Assembly: GCF_021530565.1 (NCBI RefSeq)
Contig: NZ_JAKGBI010000016.1
Span: 1 to 64,000 of the forward strand
Direction: 5' to 3'
DNA from: Pseudoalteromonas sp. SMS1
Lineage (GTDB): Bacteria > Pseudomonadota > Gammaproteobacteria > Enterobacterales > Alteromonadaceae
Length of the DNA stretch: 64,000 nt
Shown in pieces: positions 1-9,358 of this stretch. The notes below the pieces were generated by a model. It made no database searches. It was given only the letters and a program-made list of their open reading frames with translations, and was not told the origin of the DNA. Positions within the stretch are counted from its first letter, which is position 1, and each line of letters opens with the position of its first letter. The translations under genes and the position numbers were made by a program.

Positions 1-1589
1 AAGCGGGTGGGGCATATGTGCCACTGGACCCGAATTACCCAGCAGAGCGCTTGAGCTACATGTTATCCGACACACAAGCACAGGTTGTGTTGAGTACACT
101 AAAAACGGACGCCGCGCCGATAGCGAATAGCCAATGTCAGTGGGTAAGCCTGCACGATGCGGCGATCGCGGCGCAACCACACAGCAACCCAGAGGCAGAC
201 TGCTCAGAGCAAGACTTGGCGTACATCATTTATACGTCAGGCTCGACGGGTAAACCTAAAGGCGTGATGATTGAGCATAGTAACACGGTGTCTTTTTTAA
301 CTTGGTGTGGAAGTTATTATCGCCCTGAACAATTGAGTAGTGTGTTATTTAGTACGTCAATCAACTTCGACGTCTCCGTCTTTGAGCTTTTTGCTCCTCT
401 CACTGTAGGCGGCAAAGTAGTCATCGTGGATCGTATCACTTCACTGATGGAAAGGGACTATGAAGATGAGCAAATCTCTTTAGTGAGCTCTGTGCCCTCA
501 GGTCTTGAAGTATTAGTCAAAGCCAATGCCATTCCAGCTTCAGTGAAGACGGTCAACTCTGCAGGTGAAAAACTGAATTTGTCACTTCTCAATCAGTTAA
601 TTGCTTATCAGAACGTCACTGAGGTGGTGAATTTATACGGACCATCTGAAGACACAACGTACTCCACGGTTCGTAAGTTTACAGCGCCAGAGACGGATAC
701 TCCCCCTCTTGGTTATCCCATCGATTTTACAAGGGGCTTTATTCTTGATCAGCAAATGAACCTAGTGCCGTTTGGGTCTGTTGGTGAACTGTACTTGGAA
801 GGCGCGGGTGTAACACGTGGCTACTTGAACAACCCTGAGTTAACACAAGAGAAATATTTAAACTTTTCATTTGATGACGACAGCGAGCACTTGAGTAATT
901 TAAGGCTGTATAAGACAGGGGATTTAGTGAAATGGAATCGAAACGGAGAGCTAGAGTATTTAGGCAGAATTGATGGGCAAGTGAAAATCCGAGGTTTCAG
1001 GATAGAGCTCAGCGAAATTGAAGTCGTCTTATCACAGCTTGATGGCATCAGTGAGGCGGTTGTTTTGGCGCAGTCTACGCCCAGTGGTGAAGCTCAACTT
1101 ATTGCTTATGTCAGTGTTGTTCATGATGTAGATATGTCCGAACAAAGTATACGCCAGCATCTAAAAGATCTGTTACCAGATTATATGATTCCATCATTTA
1201 TTACTTTTGTATCTGATTGGCCATTACATCCGAATGGGAAAATCAATAAAAATGTGCTTCCAGAGATCTTTGGCATAAATGTTAGTAATAACTATGTTGG
1301 TGCTTCTAACGATATAGAGGAAAACTTAATTAATATCTGGAGTGATTTGTTAGGTTTAAACAGTTCTGAAATAGGTGTTGATGATAATTTCTTTAGTATA
1401 GGAGGACACTCTTTATTGGTAATGAAAATGATAAATCTAATTGGTGAATCATTTGATGTGAACTTGCCGGTTAAGCTTATATATGATTTTCCGACGGTAA
1501 GGGAAATATCGAATAGCATTTCATTATATAAAGATACTTTCTCTATGGAAGATGAGTTTGATGAAGATGCTACGGTTTTTGAAATATAA
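1..1589 (+). CDS. Nonribosomal peptide synthetase, C-terminal A-PCP part (5' truncated by window)
   Basis: The reading frame is open to the left edge (frame starting at base 3) and begins inside core motif A2 (AGGAYVPLDPNYP), so upstream domains are missing. Visible are A3 (YTSGSTGKPKG), A5 (NLYGPSEDTT), A7 (YKTGDL), A8 (GQVKIRGFRIELSEIE) and A10 (NGKINK), then a carrier domain whose pantetheine serine is in GGHSL (Ser codon at 1410-1412). There is no thioesterase or epimerase after it. Read by eye, the ten specificity positions are D-V-F-S-N-A-L-T-Y-K, close to the known alanine code DLFNNALTYK, so alanine is the likely substrate (inference). The protein ends in an acidic tail (MEDEFDEDATVFEI) that could serve as the donor docking peptide for the TubC-like domain at the start of the NRPS at 9359. 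It is the first visible gene of the operon, 14 bp before the next. Confidence 0.95.
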   Translation, partial: AGGAYVPLDPNYPAERLSYMLSDTQAQVVLSTLKTDAAPIANSQCQWVSLHDAAIAAQPHSNPEADCSEQDLAYIIYTSGSTGKPKGVMIEHSNTVSFLTWCGSYYRPEQLSSVLFSTSINFDVSVFELFAPLTVGGKVVIVDRITSLMERDYEDEQISLVSSVPSGLEVLVKANAIPASVKTVNSAGEKLNLSLLNQLIAYQNVTEVVNLYGPSEDTTYSTVRKFTAPETDTPPLGYPIDFTRGFILDQQMNLVPFGSVGELYLEGAGVTRGYLNNPELTQEKYLNFSFDDDSEHLSNLRLYKTGDLVKWNRNGELEYLGRIDGQVKIRGFRIELSEIEVVLSQLDGISEAVVLAQSTPSGEAQLIAYVSVVHDVDMSEQSIRQHLKDLLPDYMIPSFITFVSDWPLHPNGKINKNVLPEIFGINVSNNYVGASNDIEENLINIWSDLLGLNSSEIGVDDNFFSIGGHSLLVMKMINLIGESFDVNLPVKLIYDFPTVREISNSISLYKDTFSMEDEFDEDATVFEI

Positions 1590-1603
1590 AAAAGAGAACA
1601 AAA

Positions 1604-2272
1604 ATGTTATTCAATAAATTAAGTATAAGCGAATATCTAATAAAGGAAGCATTTCAAACTGAAAAAGGCTCCTCGGTATATGAAGTGGCGAGATGGGTTG
1701 CTGACTATTTATGTCAGCCACACCCTGATTTGGGAAGGAAAGGCCATATATGCCCTTTTACAGCAAGAGCGACTCAGTTGAATGCAATAAAGGTGATTGA
1801 AGTTAAAGGTAAAGACCTATCAGCAGACGAAGTTGAAAGTGTCGTTACGCACTACTTTGAGGACTTTATTAGAAGCTGTACTCCAAAGGATAAAAATACG
1901 ATATACCAGTCCAGTATTGTTATTTTTCCAGATTTGGTTGAAAAGGACTTCGCAACGATTGATGCGGTTCAGAAAAACTTACAAAAAATGTTTGTTTTAA
2001 AAGGAATGATGCTTGGTGAATTTCATAAACATGCTTCTGGTAAAGGGCTTAGGAATAAGGATTTTAAACCTTTAATTAGCCCATTCCCGATTTTAGCAAT
2101 GAGGCTGATGGTTGACACTGATTTAGAGTTTCTAAAGGCGGAAAAGTATAACTCAAAGGATAAAATATTTAACCTTTCTTCATATTTAAAAAATCTTGGT
2201 TCTGATATTAGTGATACCAGGTTTGAAGAGGTTATAAATGTGATGGTTAATATTCCTTTAGAAGAAGCTTAA
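1604..2272 (+). CDS. DUF6875-like protein of NRPS clusters
   Basis: This is a 222-residue soluble protein without signal peptide. The N-terminal part carries the conserved pattern W-V-x-D-Y-L ... HPDLGRKGxxCPF (residues about 31-53). The middle has SIVIFPDL and a GMMLGEFH segment, followed by SPFPILAMRLMV. This pattern fits my memory of the DUF6875 family, small proteins of unknown function that occur beside NRPS and other biosynthetic genes. No catalytic assignment is possible, though the conserved Cys, His and Arg residues could form an active or binding site. It sits 14 bp after the partial NRPS gene and 29 bp before the flavoprotein gene, so it is almost certainly co-transcribed. Family call moderately sure, role unknown. 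Confidence 0.7.
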   Translation: MLFNKLSISEYLIKEAFQTEKGSSVYEVARWVADYLCQPHPDLGRKGHICPFTARATQLNAIKVIEVKGKDLSADEVESVVTHYFEDFIRSCTPKDKNTIYQSSIVIFPDLVEKDFATIDAVQKNLQKMFVLKGMMLGEFHKHASGKGLRNKDFKPLISPFPILAMRLMVDTDLEFLKAEKYNSKDKIFNLSSYLKNLGSDISDTRFEEVINVMVNIPLEEA

Positions 2273-2301
2273 TTGATAACGTGAATAAGAAAGAGATTAA
2301 C

Positions 2302-3603
2302 ATGGATATTAGTATTATCGGTGCAGGACCGTCAGGAGCCTCATTTGCTTTATTAATGGCAGATTTAGGTCATAAGGTAAAACTTTATGAGAAAAGGGAT
2401 GACCCAACGGTTACGGTTCACTCTGAGAGTAAATCAATCAATTTAGGGTTATCTAAGCGCGGTATAGAAACATTACGTGCAGTTGGCCTCGATGAAGCGG
2501 TATTGGAAACCTCAGTAACCATGAAAGGTCGCGCAATTCATGGTGGCGACGGTGCCATTCATTTTCAAAAGTATGGAAAGTCGTCAGAAGAAGTTTTGCA
2601 CTCTATTGATAGAAATAAATTAAGCGAAATCCTAATTGGGAAAGTAAAACAGCATCAAAACATTCATGTCATGTTTAATGTGAAGTTGCTTGAAGTAGAT
2701 ACAGGCAAGCGTGTTTTAACTTTAGAAAAAGATGATGGTAGCACCATATCAGAGTCGTGTGATTTACTCGTTGGTGCAGATGGGGCGTTCTCCGCAGTGA
2801 GAAAGTCCATCTTAAAGGGGAACAGTGTCGATTATAGCCAAGAGTTTTTAGACTGGGGCTATAAAGAACTTACGCTCAAGCCAAGTTTTGATGGTAGTTC
2901 TAAAATAATTCAAGAGGCATTGCATGTTTGGCCACGTGATCAGCTATTGATAGTGTCTCACCCAAATCAAGATGGCTCACATACCTTGTCTCTGTTTATG
3001 CCGTTGGAAGGTGAGCAAGGGTTTGATTCGATAAAAAGCGAGGCCGATGTTCAAAGTCTATTCGCGGATTATTTTAAAGACCTGTTACCTGAAATTGATG
3101 AGATCACCAAAGAGTGGTTTGAGAAACCGGTTGGCAAGTTGGTGAACATATCGACAAGTGCTTGGTATCACGAGGATTGGGTGGTGTTAATTGGGGATGC
3201 GTGTCATGCACAGTACCCTTTCTACGGTCAAGGTATGAACTCCAGTTTGGAAGACTGCAAACTCTTGACATCATGCATCGAGGGGAACACCCATGATATT
3301 GGTGCCGCATTGAAGCAGTTTAAGTCCGTTCGAAAGCCACAAATCGACGTATTGCAAAGCTTATCTAAAGCCAATTTTATTGAGTTAAAGAATAAAGTGA
3401 ATAATCGCTGGTTTAATTTCTTTAAAAAAACCGATTACTGGCTAGGGTACTTTGCGCCACAGCTTTGGAAGCCGCTCTATACAATGATAGCGCACACGAC
3501 TATTCCATATGATCAGGCAATTGCCATGCATAAGAAGCAAAGGGTTACGGCTCTCTCTGTGGCTGGTGTTGCACTTATCGCCGTAGCTTGGGTATTAATA
3601 TGA
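2302..3603 (+). CDS. Kynurenine 3-monooxygenase-like FAD-dependent monooxygenase with C-terminal membrane anchor
   Basis: A 433-residue class A flavoprotein hydroxylase. The N-terminus has the dinucleotide fold GAGPSG, the middle has the DG motif LVGADGAFSAVR, and the GD motif is IGDACHAQYPFYGQGMNSS. The string ESKSINLGLSKRG, then MKGRAIH, KYG and SIDRNKLSE match the kynurenine 3-monooxygenase family rather than generic hydroxylases. The last about 20 residues (VTALSVAGVALIAVAWVLI) form one hydrophobic helix, a tail anchor like that of mitochondrial KMO. I chose ATG 2302, preceded by AGAAAGAG, over the in-frame GTG at 2281. In an NRPS operon it probably hydroxylates an aromatic precursor or residue, perhaps kynurenine, but no other kynurenine-pathway gene is visible. 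Its stop overlaps the next start (ATGA). Confidence 0.85.
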   Translation: MDISIIGAGPSGASFALLMADLGHKVKLYEKRDDPTVTVHSESKSINLGLSKRGIETLRAVGLDEAVLETSVTMKGRAIHGGDGAIHFQKYGKSSEEVLHSIDRNKLSEILIGKVKQHQNIHVMFNVKLLEVDTGKRVLTLEKDDGSTISESCDLLVGADGAFSAVRKSILKGNSVDYSQEFLDWGYKELTLKPSFDGSSKIIQEALHVWPRDQLLIVSHPNQDGSHTLSLFMPLEGEQGFDSIKSEADVQSLFADYFKDLLPEIDEITKEWFEKPVGKLVNISTSAWYHEDWVVLIGDACHAQYPFYGQGMNSSLEDCKLLTSCIEGNTHDIGAALKQFKSVRKPQIDVLQSLSKANFIELKNKVNNRWFNFFKKTDYWLGYFAPQLWKPLYTMIAHTTIPYDQAIAMHKKQRVTALSVAGVALIAVAWVLI

Positions 3604-5930
3604 GATATACACTATTACTATCCAGTTCATTGAGCATCGCGACATTTTACAGTGGGGCGCAGGCCCCAGCTGTGATGCCGATTACTGAAAATCAATATTC
3701 AGCAAGCATAGTTCGAACTCGAGATGGGATCCCACATATTTATGCGGATACTTTATCCGGGATTGGTTTTGGCAATGGTTATGCACAGGCACAAGACAAT
3801 GTTTGCTTGATTGCAGATCGTTATGTTCACATCAGAGGTGAACGGTCAAAATACTTTGGCGCTGATCTCAATGAAAAAAATGATGGGTTAAACTTTTACA
3901 GTGATTATGTCGCCAAAACACTACATGACCATGGGCAGGCACAAGCTCGCTTCGAACAACTGAGCGAAAACTCACAGCAGCTTATTAAAGGTTATGTGCG
4001 GGGGTACAATAAATACCTTGTACAGGTAAAACAAACAAAAACAGGTACCTGCATCGATGAACCCTGGGTGAAAAGTATTTCTACTGCGGACGTCCTTGGC
4101 TACCTAAATTCCATTTCTATTTTCGCTGGTGCTGAGGGTTGGGGGGAAGAACTGGTCACAGCGGCCCCGCCTAGCAATGAAAGTAAGTTTGCAGTTAACA
4201 TGCGGCCTAATGAGAAAAAAGCGCCCGTTTTGGGTTCTAATGCTTGGGCAATAGGCAAGGCGAATGCCAAAGGAAGTCAAAGTATTTTACTGGGTAATCC
4301 GCACTTTCCGTTGGAAGGGTATTACAAGTTTTGGCAAGTACATCATGTTATGAAGGACGAGCTTGATGTTATGGGCGCTTCCATTGTTGGCTTTCCTGGT
4401 ATTGTTAATATTGGTTTCAATAATCGTGTTGCTTGGAGTCATACCTACTCAACAGCAAATAAAGTCGTCATCTATGAAATGAGTACATCGGAAAAGAACC
4501 CGATGACTTATGTGGTTGATGATAAAAAATACCCGGTAAAGCAAAGAAATGAAGTCATAGAAGTCAAAGAGGGTAATCAATTAGTTAAACATCAAGTGCC
4601 TGTTTATACAACGCATTTGGGGCCTATCATTGAGAGTGACTTCTTTTCTTGGGACAAGCAACGTTTCTTTGTCTTGAATGATGTAAATTTACACAACCCT
4701 GATTTGATCGACCACTGGCTTGCTTTAAACAAAGCCTCATCTGTTGAAGAGGTTACCCAAAGTTTTGAGCAATATAATGGCCTAGTATTCAACAATACAA
4801 TTGCAAGTGATGCCAAAGGCAAAGCTGCATTTATTGCGGATAACTCGGTACATCAAATTACTGAAGAGGCAGCGAACTTAGCGACCAGTGTAGAAAAATA
4901 CCAAGCGTATTTGGCCACAACCGACCATCTAGTGCTGCCCAGCTCTTCATCGGATTACATACTCGGTGATAAAGTTGCCATAGCCCAGTTACCGGTATTA
5001 ATTCGTGATGATTATGTACAAAATTCCAATGACACCCATTGGATGAGTAACCCTGAGGCGCCACTAGAAGGATATTCCCCCTTATTTGGTTATGAAGGGA
5101 CAGAGGTTAATTTCAGAACTAGGCAAGCTATTCAATCTATCAAGTCATTCCTTAAAGACGACGGTAAAATCTCAACAGATGAAGTGACGTCAATACTATT
5201 CAAAAATGAGTCCTACTTTTTTCAGCTTATTGAAAAAGACTTAAATAAAACGTGTAAAGTCCATGCTGAGACAAGTCCGGGTTTGAAAAAAGCGTGTGGG
5301 CTGATTGCCAATTTTGACAATCGACAATATTTGAGCTCGCCTGGTAGTGTATTGATGAGGGAGTTCTTATATCACCTCGACTATGAATCGCTTGCACGTG
5401 GCGAGTTTGATCCAGCACATCCTATCACGACACCTTATGGACTCAAGCAACACGATGAAGTCATTGAAACCCTGAAGTACAGTATTTCCCTCCTTGAAAC
5501 CGCAGGTATTGATATTGCTGCGAGTCTAAATGAGCACCAATATGCAACGCCGTATTTAGGTTTTCAGAATCGACCACTCTATCCTGGTTTGATAGACGAA
5601 GAGGGTGGGTTTAACTGGGTCGCAAATTGGACTTGGAATAACTCTCGTATTGAACAGACGAGCGAAAATGAACTTGTGTCTGACACGGGCTTAACAGCGC
5701 AAGGGTATGAGATCAAAATGGGTTCGAGTTGGATTATGGCTGTTACATTTAAAGATGGCCGCGTTCATCCATCCGGGTTATTAGTGACACCTCAATCCTC
5801 TAACCCGTTACAGCAGACTGTACATAAAGACACGCATATTTATATGTCTGGAAAAGGTATGCGTCCGCTCCCGTTTGATAAGAACAACATCAAAAGTAAT
5901 CGTATCAGTTCCACATATATTAAAAACTAA
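3600..5930 (+). CDS. Periplasmic penicillin/AHL acylase-family Ntn-hydrolase (PvdQ-like)
   Basis: A 776-residue precursor starting at ATG 3600, which overlaps the TGA of the preceding gene and implies translational coupling. A signal peptide (MRYTLLLSSSLSIATFYSGAQA) directs it to the periplasm. The N-terminal chain has RTRDGIPHIYA and GFGNGYAQAQDN, typical alpha-subunit motifs. The autoprocessing site is GSNAWAIG, with the nucleophile serine at about residue 213, followed by LLGNPHFPLEG. Further conserved elements are GFPGIVNIGFN and RVAWSHT. Length and layout match penicillin G acylase, AHL acylase and PvdQ, which hydrolyse N-acyl amide bonds. In a peptide operon with a PvdE-type exporter, the likely role is removal of an acyl chain from an exported precursor, as PvdQ does for pyoverdine. 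Quorum-signal hydrolysis or self-protection are alternatives. Confidence 0.9.
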   Translation: MRYTLLLSSSLSIATFYSGAQAPAVMPITENQYSASIVRTRDGIPHIYADTLSGIGFGNGYAQAQDNVCLIADRYVHIRGERSKYFGADLNEKNDGLNFYSDYVAKTLHDHGQAQARFEQLSENSQQLIKGYVRGYNKYLVQVKQTKTGTCIDEPWVKSISTADVLGYLNSISIFAGAEGWGEELVTAAPPSNESKFAVNMRPNEKKAPVLGSNAWAIGKANAKGSQSILLGNPHFPLEGYYKFWQVHHVMKDELDVMGASIVGFPGIVNIGFNNRVAWSHTYSTANKVVIYEMSTSEKNPMTYVVDDKKYPVKQRNEVIEVKEGNQLVKHQVPVYTTHLGPIIESDFFSWDKQRFFVLNDVNLHNPDLIDHWLALNKASSVEEVTQSFEQYNGLVFNNTIASDAKGKAAFIADNSVHQITEEAANLATSVEKYQAYLATTDHLVLPSSSSDYILGDKVAIAQLPVLIRDDYVQNSNDTHWMSNPEAPLEGYSPLFGYEGTEVNFRTRQAIQSIKSFLKDDGKISTDEVTSILFKNESYFFQLIEKDLNKTCKVHAETSPGLKKACGLIANFDNRQYLSSPGSVLMREFLYHLDYESLARGEFDPAHPITTPYGLKQHDEVIETLKYSISLLETAGIDIAASLNEHQYATPYLGFQNRPLYPGLIDEEGGFNWVANWTWNNSRIEQTSENELVSDTGLTAQGYEIKMGSSWIMAVTFKDGRVHPSGLLVTPQSSNPLQQTVHKDTHIYMSGKGMRPLPFDKNNIKSNRISSTYIKN

Positions 5931-5961
5931 CGGAATAACATTTATTTAAGGAAGCATAATT

Positions 5962-7134
5962 TTGAGTATTGCAGAACAAGTCACTCATATTGAGTCAAGA
6001 GCAATGGAATACCTAAAGCAATTAGTTGGGTACGCTTCTATTACACCAGAGGATGCAGGCTGCCAAGATTGGTTAATAGCGCAGCTTGAGCAATTTGGTG
6101 CAGAAATTATTAAAATTGAAGAGAAAGGTGTTAAAAACTTTATTGCCAAAATAGGTCAAGGACAGAAAAAAAGCATCGCTTTTGCAGGCCATACAGACGT
6201 AGTGCCACCAGGAGATAGTAGTTTGTGGAAACACGCTCCATTTGCTTGCCAAATAGAGCAAGGCCATATTTATGGGCGTGGTGTTGTCGACATGAAAGGG
6301 GGGATCGCGTGTGCGTTGTCGGCCCTATCAGAGTTGGATTTTAATCTGACTGATTATTGCTTTTACTTTCTTATTACAGGTGATGAAGAAGGTGAAGCTG
6401 AGTATGGAACACGCTTATTAGTAGAGTATTTTGAGTCAAATAATATAAAGCTTGATTATTGTATTATTGGTGAACCTTCATCGAGTTTACATACTGGTGA
6501 TGCAATTAAAATAGGAAGACGAGGCGCAATTAGTTACGATATTGAAATCGAAGGTAAGGCCGCCCACGTTGCCTATCCTGACATGGGGATTAATGCCATA
6601 CACAGGCTAAGTGATATTATTAGAAATATCATAAATCACAACTTTGACAAGGGGTGTGATAATTTGCCTGGGACGACGATTCAAATAACGCACATAGATT
6701 CTGGCGCATGGACAGATAATATTATACCAAGAAAAGCTAAACTGTCTCTAAATGTGCGTTTTAGTGCTAAAGAATCAGAGCAGAGTATTGATGATTTTAT
6801 AAGGCAGAGTATTGAGCAAGTTCAGGACAATTATAAACTCAGTAAATATAGATACTGCCCTCCCTATATGTCTAATTTTCCGCATGGGAAAGGTGACAAT
6901 CTTCTCGATATTTCAAGTAGTGTAATTCAAGAAATAACAGGTAAGTACCCGATCGTTTCTACATCTGGAGGTACATCAGATGGACGCTTCATATCGAGAA
7001 TATGTGAGCAGACAATTGAATTAGGACTGCCAAATAAAACAATCCATCAAATTAATGAAAATGTCAGTGTTTCTGATTTGAAACTATTAGAGCAAATCTA
7101 CATAGATCTGTTCGAAATATTATTGTCAAAGTAG
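5962..7134 (+). CDS. M20-family metallo-amidohydrolase, DapE/ArgE-like
   Basis: A 390-residue cytoplasmic zinc hydrolase. The start is TTG at 5962, preceded by AAGGAAG at a suitable distance; no ATG lies nearby upstream. Metal and catalytic motifs are GHTDVVPPGD (His77, Asp79), GRGVVDMKGG (bridging Asp), TGDEEGEAEYGT (Glu142 base, Glu143 ligand), IGEPSS and a C-terminal SGGTSDGRFI. A dimerisation domain follows GRRGAISYDIEIEG with the conserved HVAYPDMG. These are characteristic of succinyl-diaminopimelate desuccinylase and acetylornithine deacetylase relatives. Being in the NRPS operon rather than with lysine genes, it more likely deacylates or trims a precursor or the product, or makes an unusual building block (inference). 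It is followed after 11 bp by the next gene. Confidence 0.88.
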   Translation: MSIAEQVTHIESRAMEYLKQLVGYASITPEDAGCQDWLIAQLEQFGAEIIKIEEKGVKNFIAKIGQGQKKSIAFAGHTDVVPPGDSSLWKHAPFACQIEQGHIYGRGVVDMKGGIACALSALSELDFNLTDYCFYFLITGDEEGEAEYGTRLLVEYFESNNIKLDYCIIGEPSSSLHTGDAIKIGRRGAISYDIEIEGKAAHVAYPDMGINAIHRLSDIIRNIINHNFDKGCDNLPGTTIQITHIDSGAWTDNIIPRKAKLSLNVRFSAKESEQSIDDFIRQSIEQVQDNYKLSKYRYCPPYMSNFPHGKGDNLLDISSSVIQEITGKYPIVSTSGGTSDGRFISRICEQTIELGLPNKTIHQINENVSVSDLKLLEQIYIDLFEILLSK

Positions 7135-7145
7135 TGAAGGTATAT

Positions 7146-9335
7146 ATGAAACTTAATTTTAGGCACGCAGTTTGTTCTTTATCTTTAATGTGCTTTTCTC
7201 CATTCTCTGGAGCGCAAGTCATCGATGGAGTTATTACATCTGATGAACTTAAAGGCGCGACCTTATTGAATGACTTTAGACAGGTGGAACCTGAGACGAA
7301 TAAAGTTTCCTCAGATACCACCCTTGTTTATATTAAAAACACTGAAGATGGTTTGTATATTGCCTTTGAAAATAGTCAAGATAAGCAATCACGAGTAAGT
7401 CGCTATCACAAACGAGATGAAGACTCTAGTGCAGACAACAACGAAGTAATCGTAGGGTTTGGCAACGAAACAAGCTATTACTTCTCAGTGTCACTAGGAG
7501 GGGGCTACTCGGATGCAGCTTATAGTTTTACCAATGGGTATAACTATGATGTTGATTTAGATTGGCAGTTTGCTTCATCACAAAATGACGACAAATGGTT
7601 CACGGAAATACTTATTCCAGCGAATATCATTGCAACCAACATCAATCAAGATGATCCCGTTTTAAAGCTCTGGTTTAGCCGAGAAATCAAAGCGAAATCT
7701 GAAAAATTTGCTTTCCCATATACGAAACCTGATAACCCAAGCTTCTTGCTTAAACAACATGAGTTTCAAACCGCAGCGTACGAGCTGGATTTTGACAGTC
7801 GATATGAAGGTTACATATTAAATAGTGGCGACTCGCTGACCAATAGTAAATTGAACTATGGCTTGGACTTTGACTTTAGTATTGACAGTGGCAAACACAA
7901 AGTGATGGGGACTGTTAAACCCGACTTTGGCACTGCAGAAAGTGATGAGATCGTGCTTAATTATTCATCGACAGAAACTTTGCGTAGTGATAAGCGCCAT
8001 TTCTTTAGTAGGAACAATGAGTTGTTTAACATCAACTTTTTTGATGAAGTGATTGTGTTTCATACTCGGCGTGTTGGTGACAGTAGCCGAAGTCAAGAAG
8101 TCGATTTTGCTGCCAAATATTTCTTGAATGCGGGTTCTGCTCAATATGGGGCATTTGTCGCTCAAGAAGAGAGTGTAGTACCTGGAAAGCGCAATAATTA
8201 TGCGCTTTTTAGAGCGAAGAAAGATTTCGACAATGCGTATGTTGGTGTGATGTCAAACTATGCAGACATAGGTGGAGAAATATCAAAGGTCCATACGCTT
8301 GATATGGCCTATTGGAGCGATAAAAGTAGAATCAATTCGATGTTTATTGTGAGTGATGATAATGCTCAGTCAGATTCTAAAAATGGTTTTGTATATGACT
8401 TTAGACATGATTATAGTGAAGCCTTTAGATTTAAATCTAGAGGTATATATTTAGAAGATGGGTTTGATATTAACTCATCTGGTTATAATGAAAGAGGGAA
8501 TATATTTAAGGTAAGTGGTCGTTTTGAGTATATTGTTAATGAACCAGAGGAGTTTGTTTCTAGCTACACCCAAGCTGTTGGTATTCAATACTCTAAGAAC
8601 TTAACTGGTTATCAATTGCAAGATGAGTATTATTATCAAATTGATGCAACTATTTTTGAATCTTCAAATTTACACTTTGAATATTTGTATACTGAAAGTG
8701 GGTTTAATGACAACACTTTAGATGACAATCAAGTGGTACACCTTCCTTCTCTCAATTCATACTATGTTGAGTTTACCGATGAAGGACATTCAATCTTTGA
8801 ATATAGCCTCTCTTACCAACGTTATCAGCAAGGTTTATCAGACTGGACAGATAGCTACTATGCATCAACGAATGCAAAAATAAGTGAGCTATTTAGTATT
8901 GGCGTTGATACCACAATTGAAAAGTCAAATGACTGGGTTATTGGAGAATCTGAAAATGAGCTAGGTCGGTATAAGTCTGATTCAGATAGTTATTCTTTAA
9001 GTGGTACATTCAACTTTGGTAAAGATAATGAGCTCATTTTTAAAGCAGAATACCAAAAGGTTGATGCAGTTAATATATCAATGTTATCAGTTGATCAGGC
9101 CGGTAATATTTCTTCTACATCGTCAGGTGACGATTTCTTAGATGAAGTAGTTAGCGCACAAGTTCGATATCGAGTTAAGTTAAATGATCGCTTAGAGGTA
9201 TTGGTTGTATACAACAAGTCTTCAGAGAAAAACTACCTTGGTAAAAACCTTAAAAACAAATCAAAAGGCTTCTCTGATCTGTTATTTGAAAACGGAGAAG
9301 ATGTCTTTATCTCCAAAATAAAATATGTATTTTAA
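7146..9335 (+). CDS. DUF5916-type outer-membrane beta-barrel protein with N-terminal CBM9-like domain
   Basis: A 729-residue exported protein. ATG 7146 is preceded by GAAGG; a GTG at 7134 is less likely. The signal peptide is MKLNFRHAVCSLSLMCFSPFSGA. Residues about 25-200 resemble the carbohydrate-binding family 9-like domain that precedes DUF5916. The conserved block VKPDFGTAESDEIVLNYSS, then TLRSDKRHFFSRNNELF, is the DUF5916 hallmark. The rest alternates polar and aromatic residues, and the protein ends in Phe (KIKYVF), as expected for an outer-membrane barrel. In most genomes such proteins stand alone with unknown function. Here it is embedded in the peptide operon, so it may help release, uptake or processing of the peptide at the outer membrane (inference). 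Confidence 0.8.
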   Translation: MKLNFRHAVCSLSLMCFSPFSGAQVIDGVITSDELKGATLLNDFRQVEPETNKVSSDTTLVYIKNTEDGLYIAFENSQDKQSRVSRYHKRDEDSSADNNEVIVGFGNETSYYFSVSLGGGYSDAAYSFTNGYNYDVDLDWQFASSQNDDKWFTEILIPANIIATNINQDDPVLKLWFSREIKAKSEKFAFPYTKPDNPSFLLKQHEFQTAAYELDFDSRYEGYILNSGDSLTNSKLNYGLDFDFSIDSGKHKVMGTVKPDFGTAESDEIVLNYSSTETLRSDKRHFFSRNNELFNINFFDEVIVFHTRRVGDSSRSQEVDFAAKYFLNAGSAQYGAFVAQEESVVPGKRNNYALFRAKKDFDNAYVGVMSNYADIGGEISKVHTLDMAYWSDKSRINSMFIVSDDNAQSDSKNGFVYDFRHDYSEAFRFKSRGIYLEDGFDINSSGYNERGNIFKVSGRFEYIVNEPEEFVSSYTQAVGIQYSKNLTGYQLQDEYYYQIDATIFESSNLHFEYLYTESGFNDNTLDDNQVVHLPSLNSYYVEFTDEGHSIFEYSLSYQRYQQGLSDWTDSYYASTNAKISELFSIGVDTTIEKSNDWVIGESENELGRYKSDSDSYSLSGTFNFGKDNELIFKAEYQKVDAVNISMLSVDQAGNISSTSSGDDFLDEVVSAQVRYRVKLNDRLEVLVVYNKSSEKNYLGKNLKNKSKGFSDLLFENGEDVFISKIKYVF

Positions 9336-9358
9336 TTCACTTTGATGGCTATTATAAA

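Noticed and set aside
5962..7134. Calling the M20 gene dapE
   Set aside because: Motifs fit the family but the operon context is biosynthetic and other M20 members share the same motifs.
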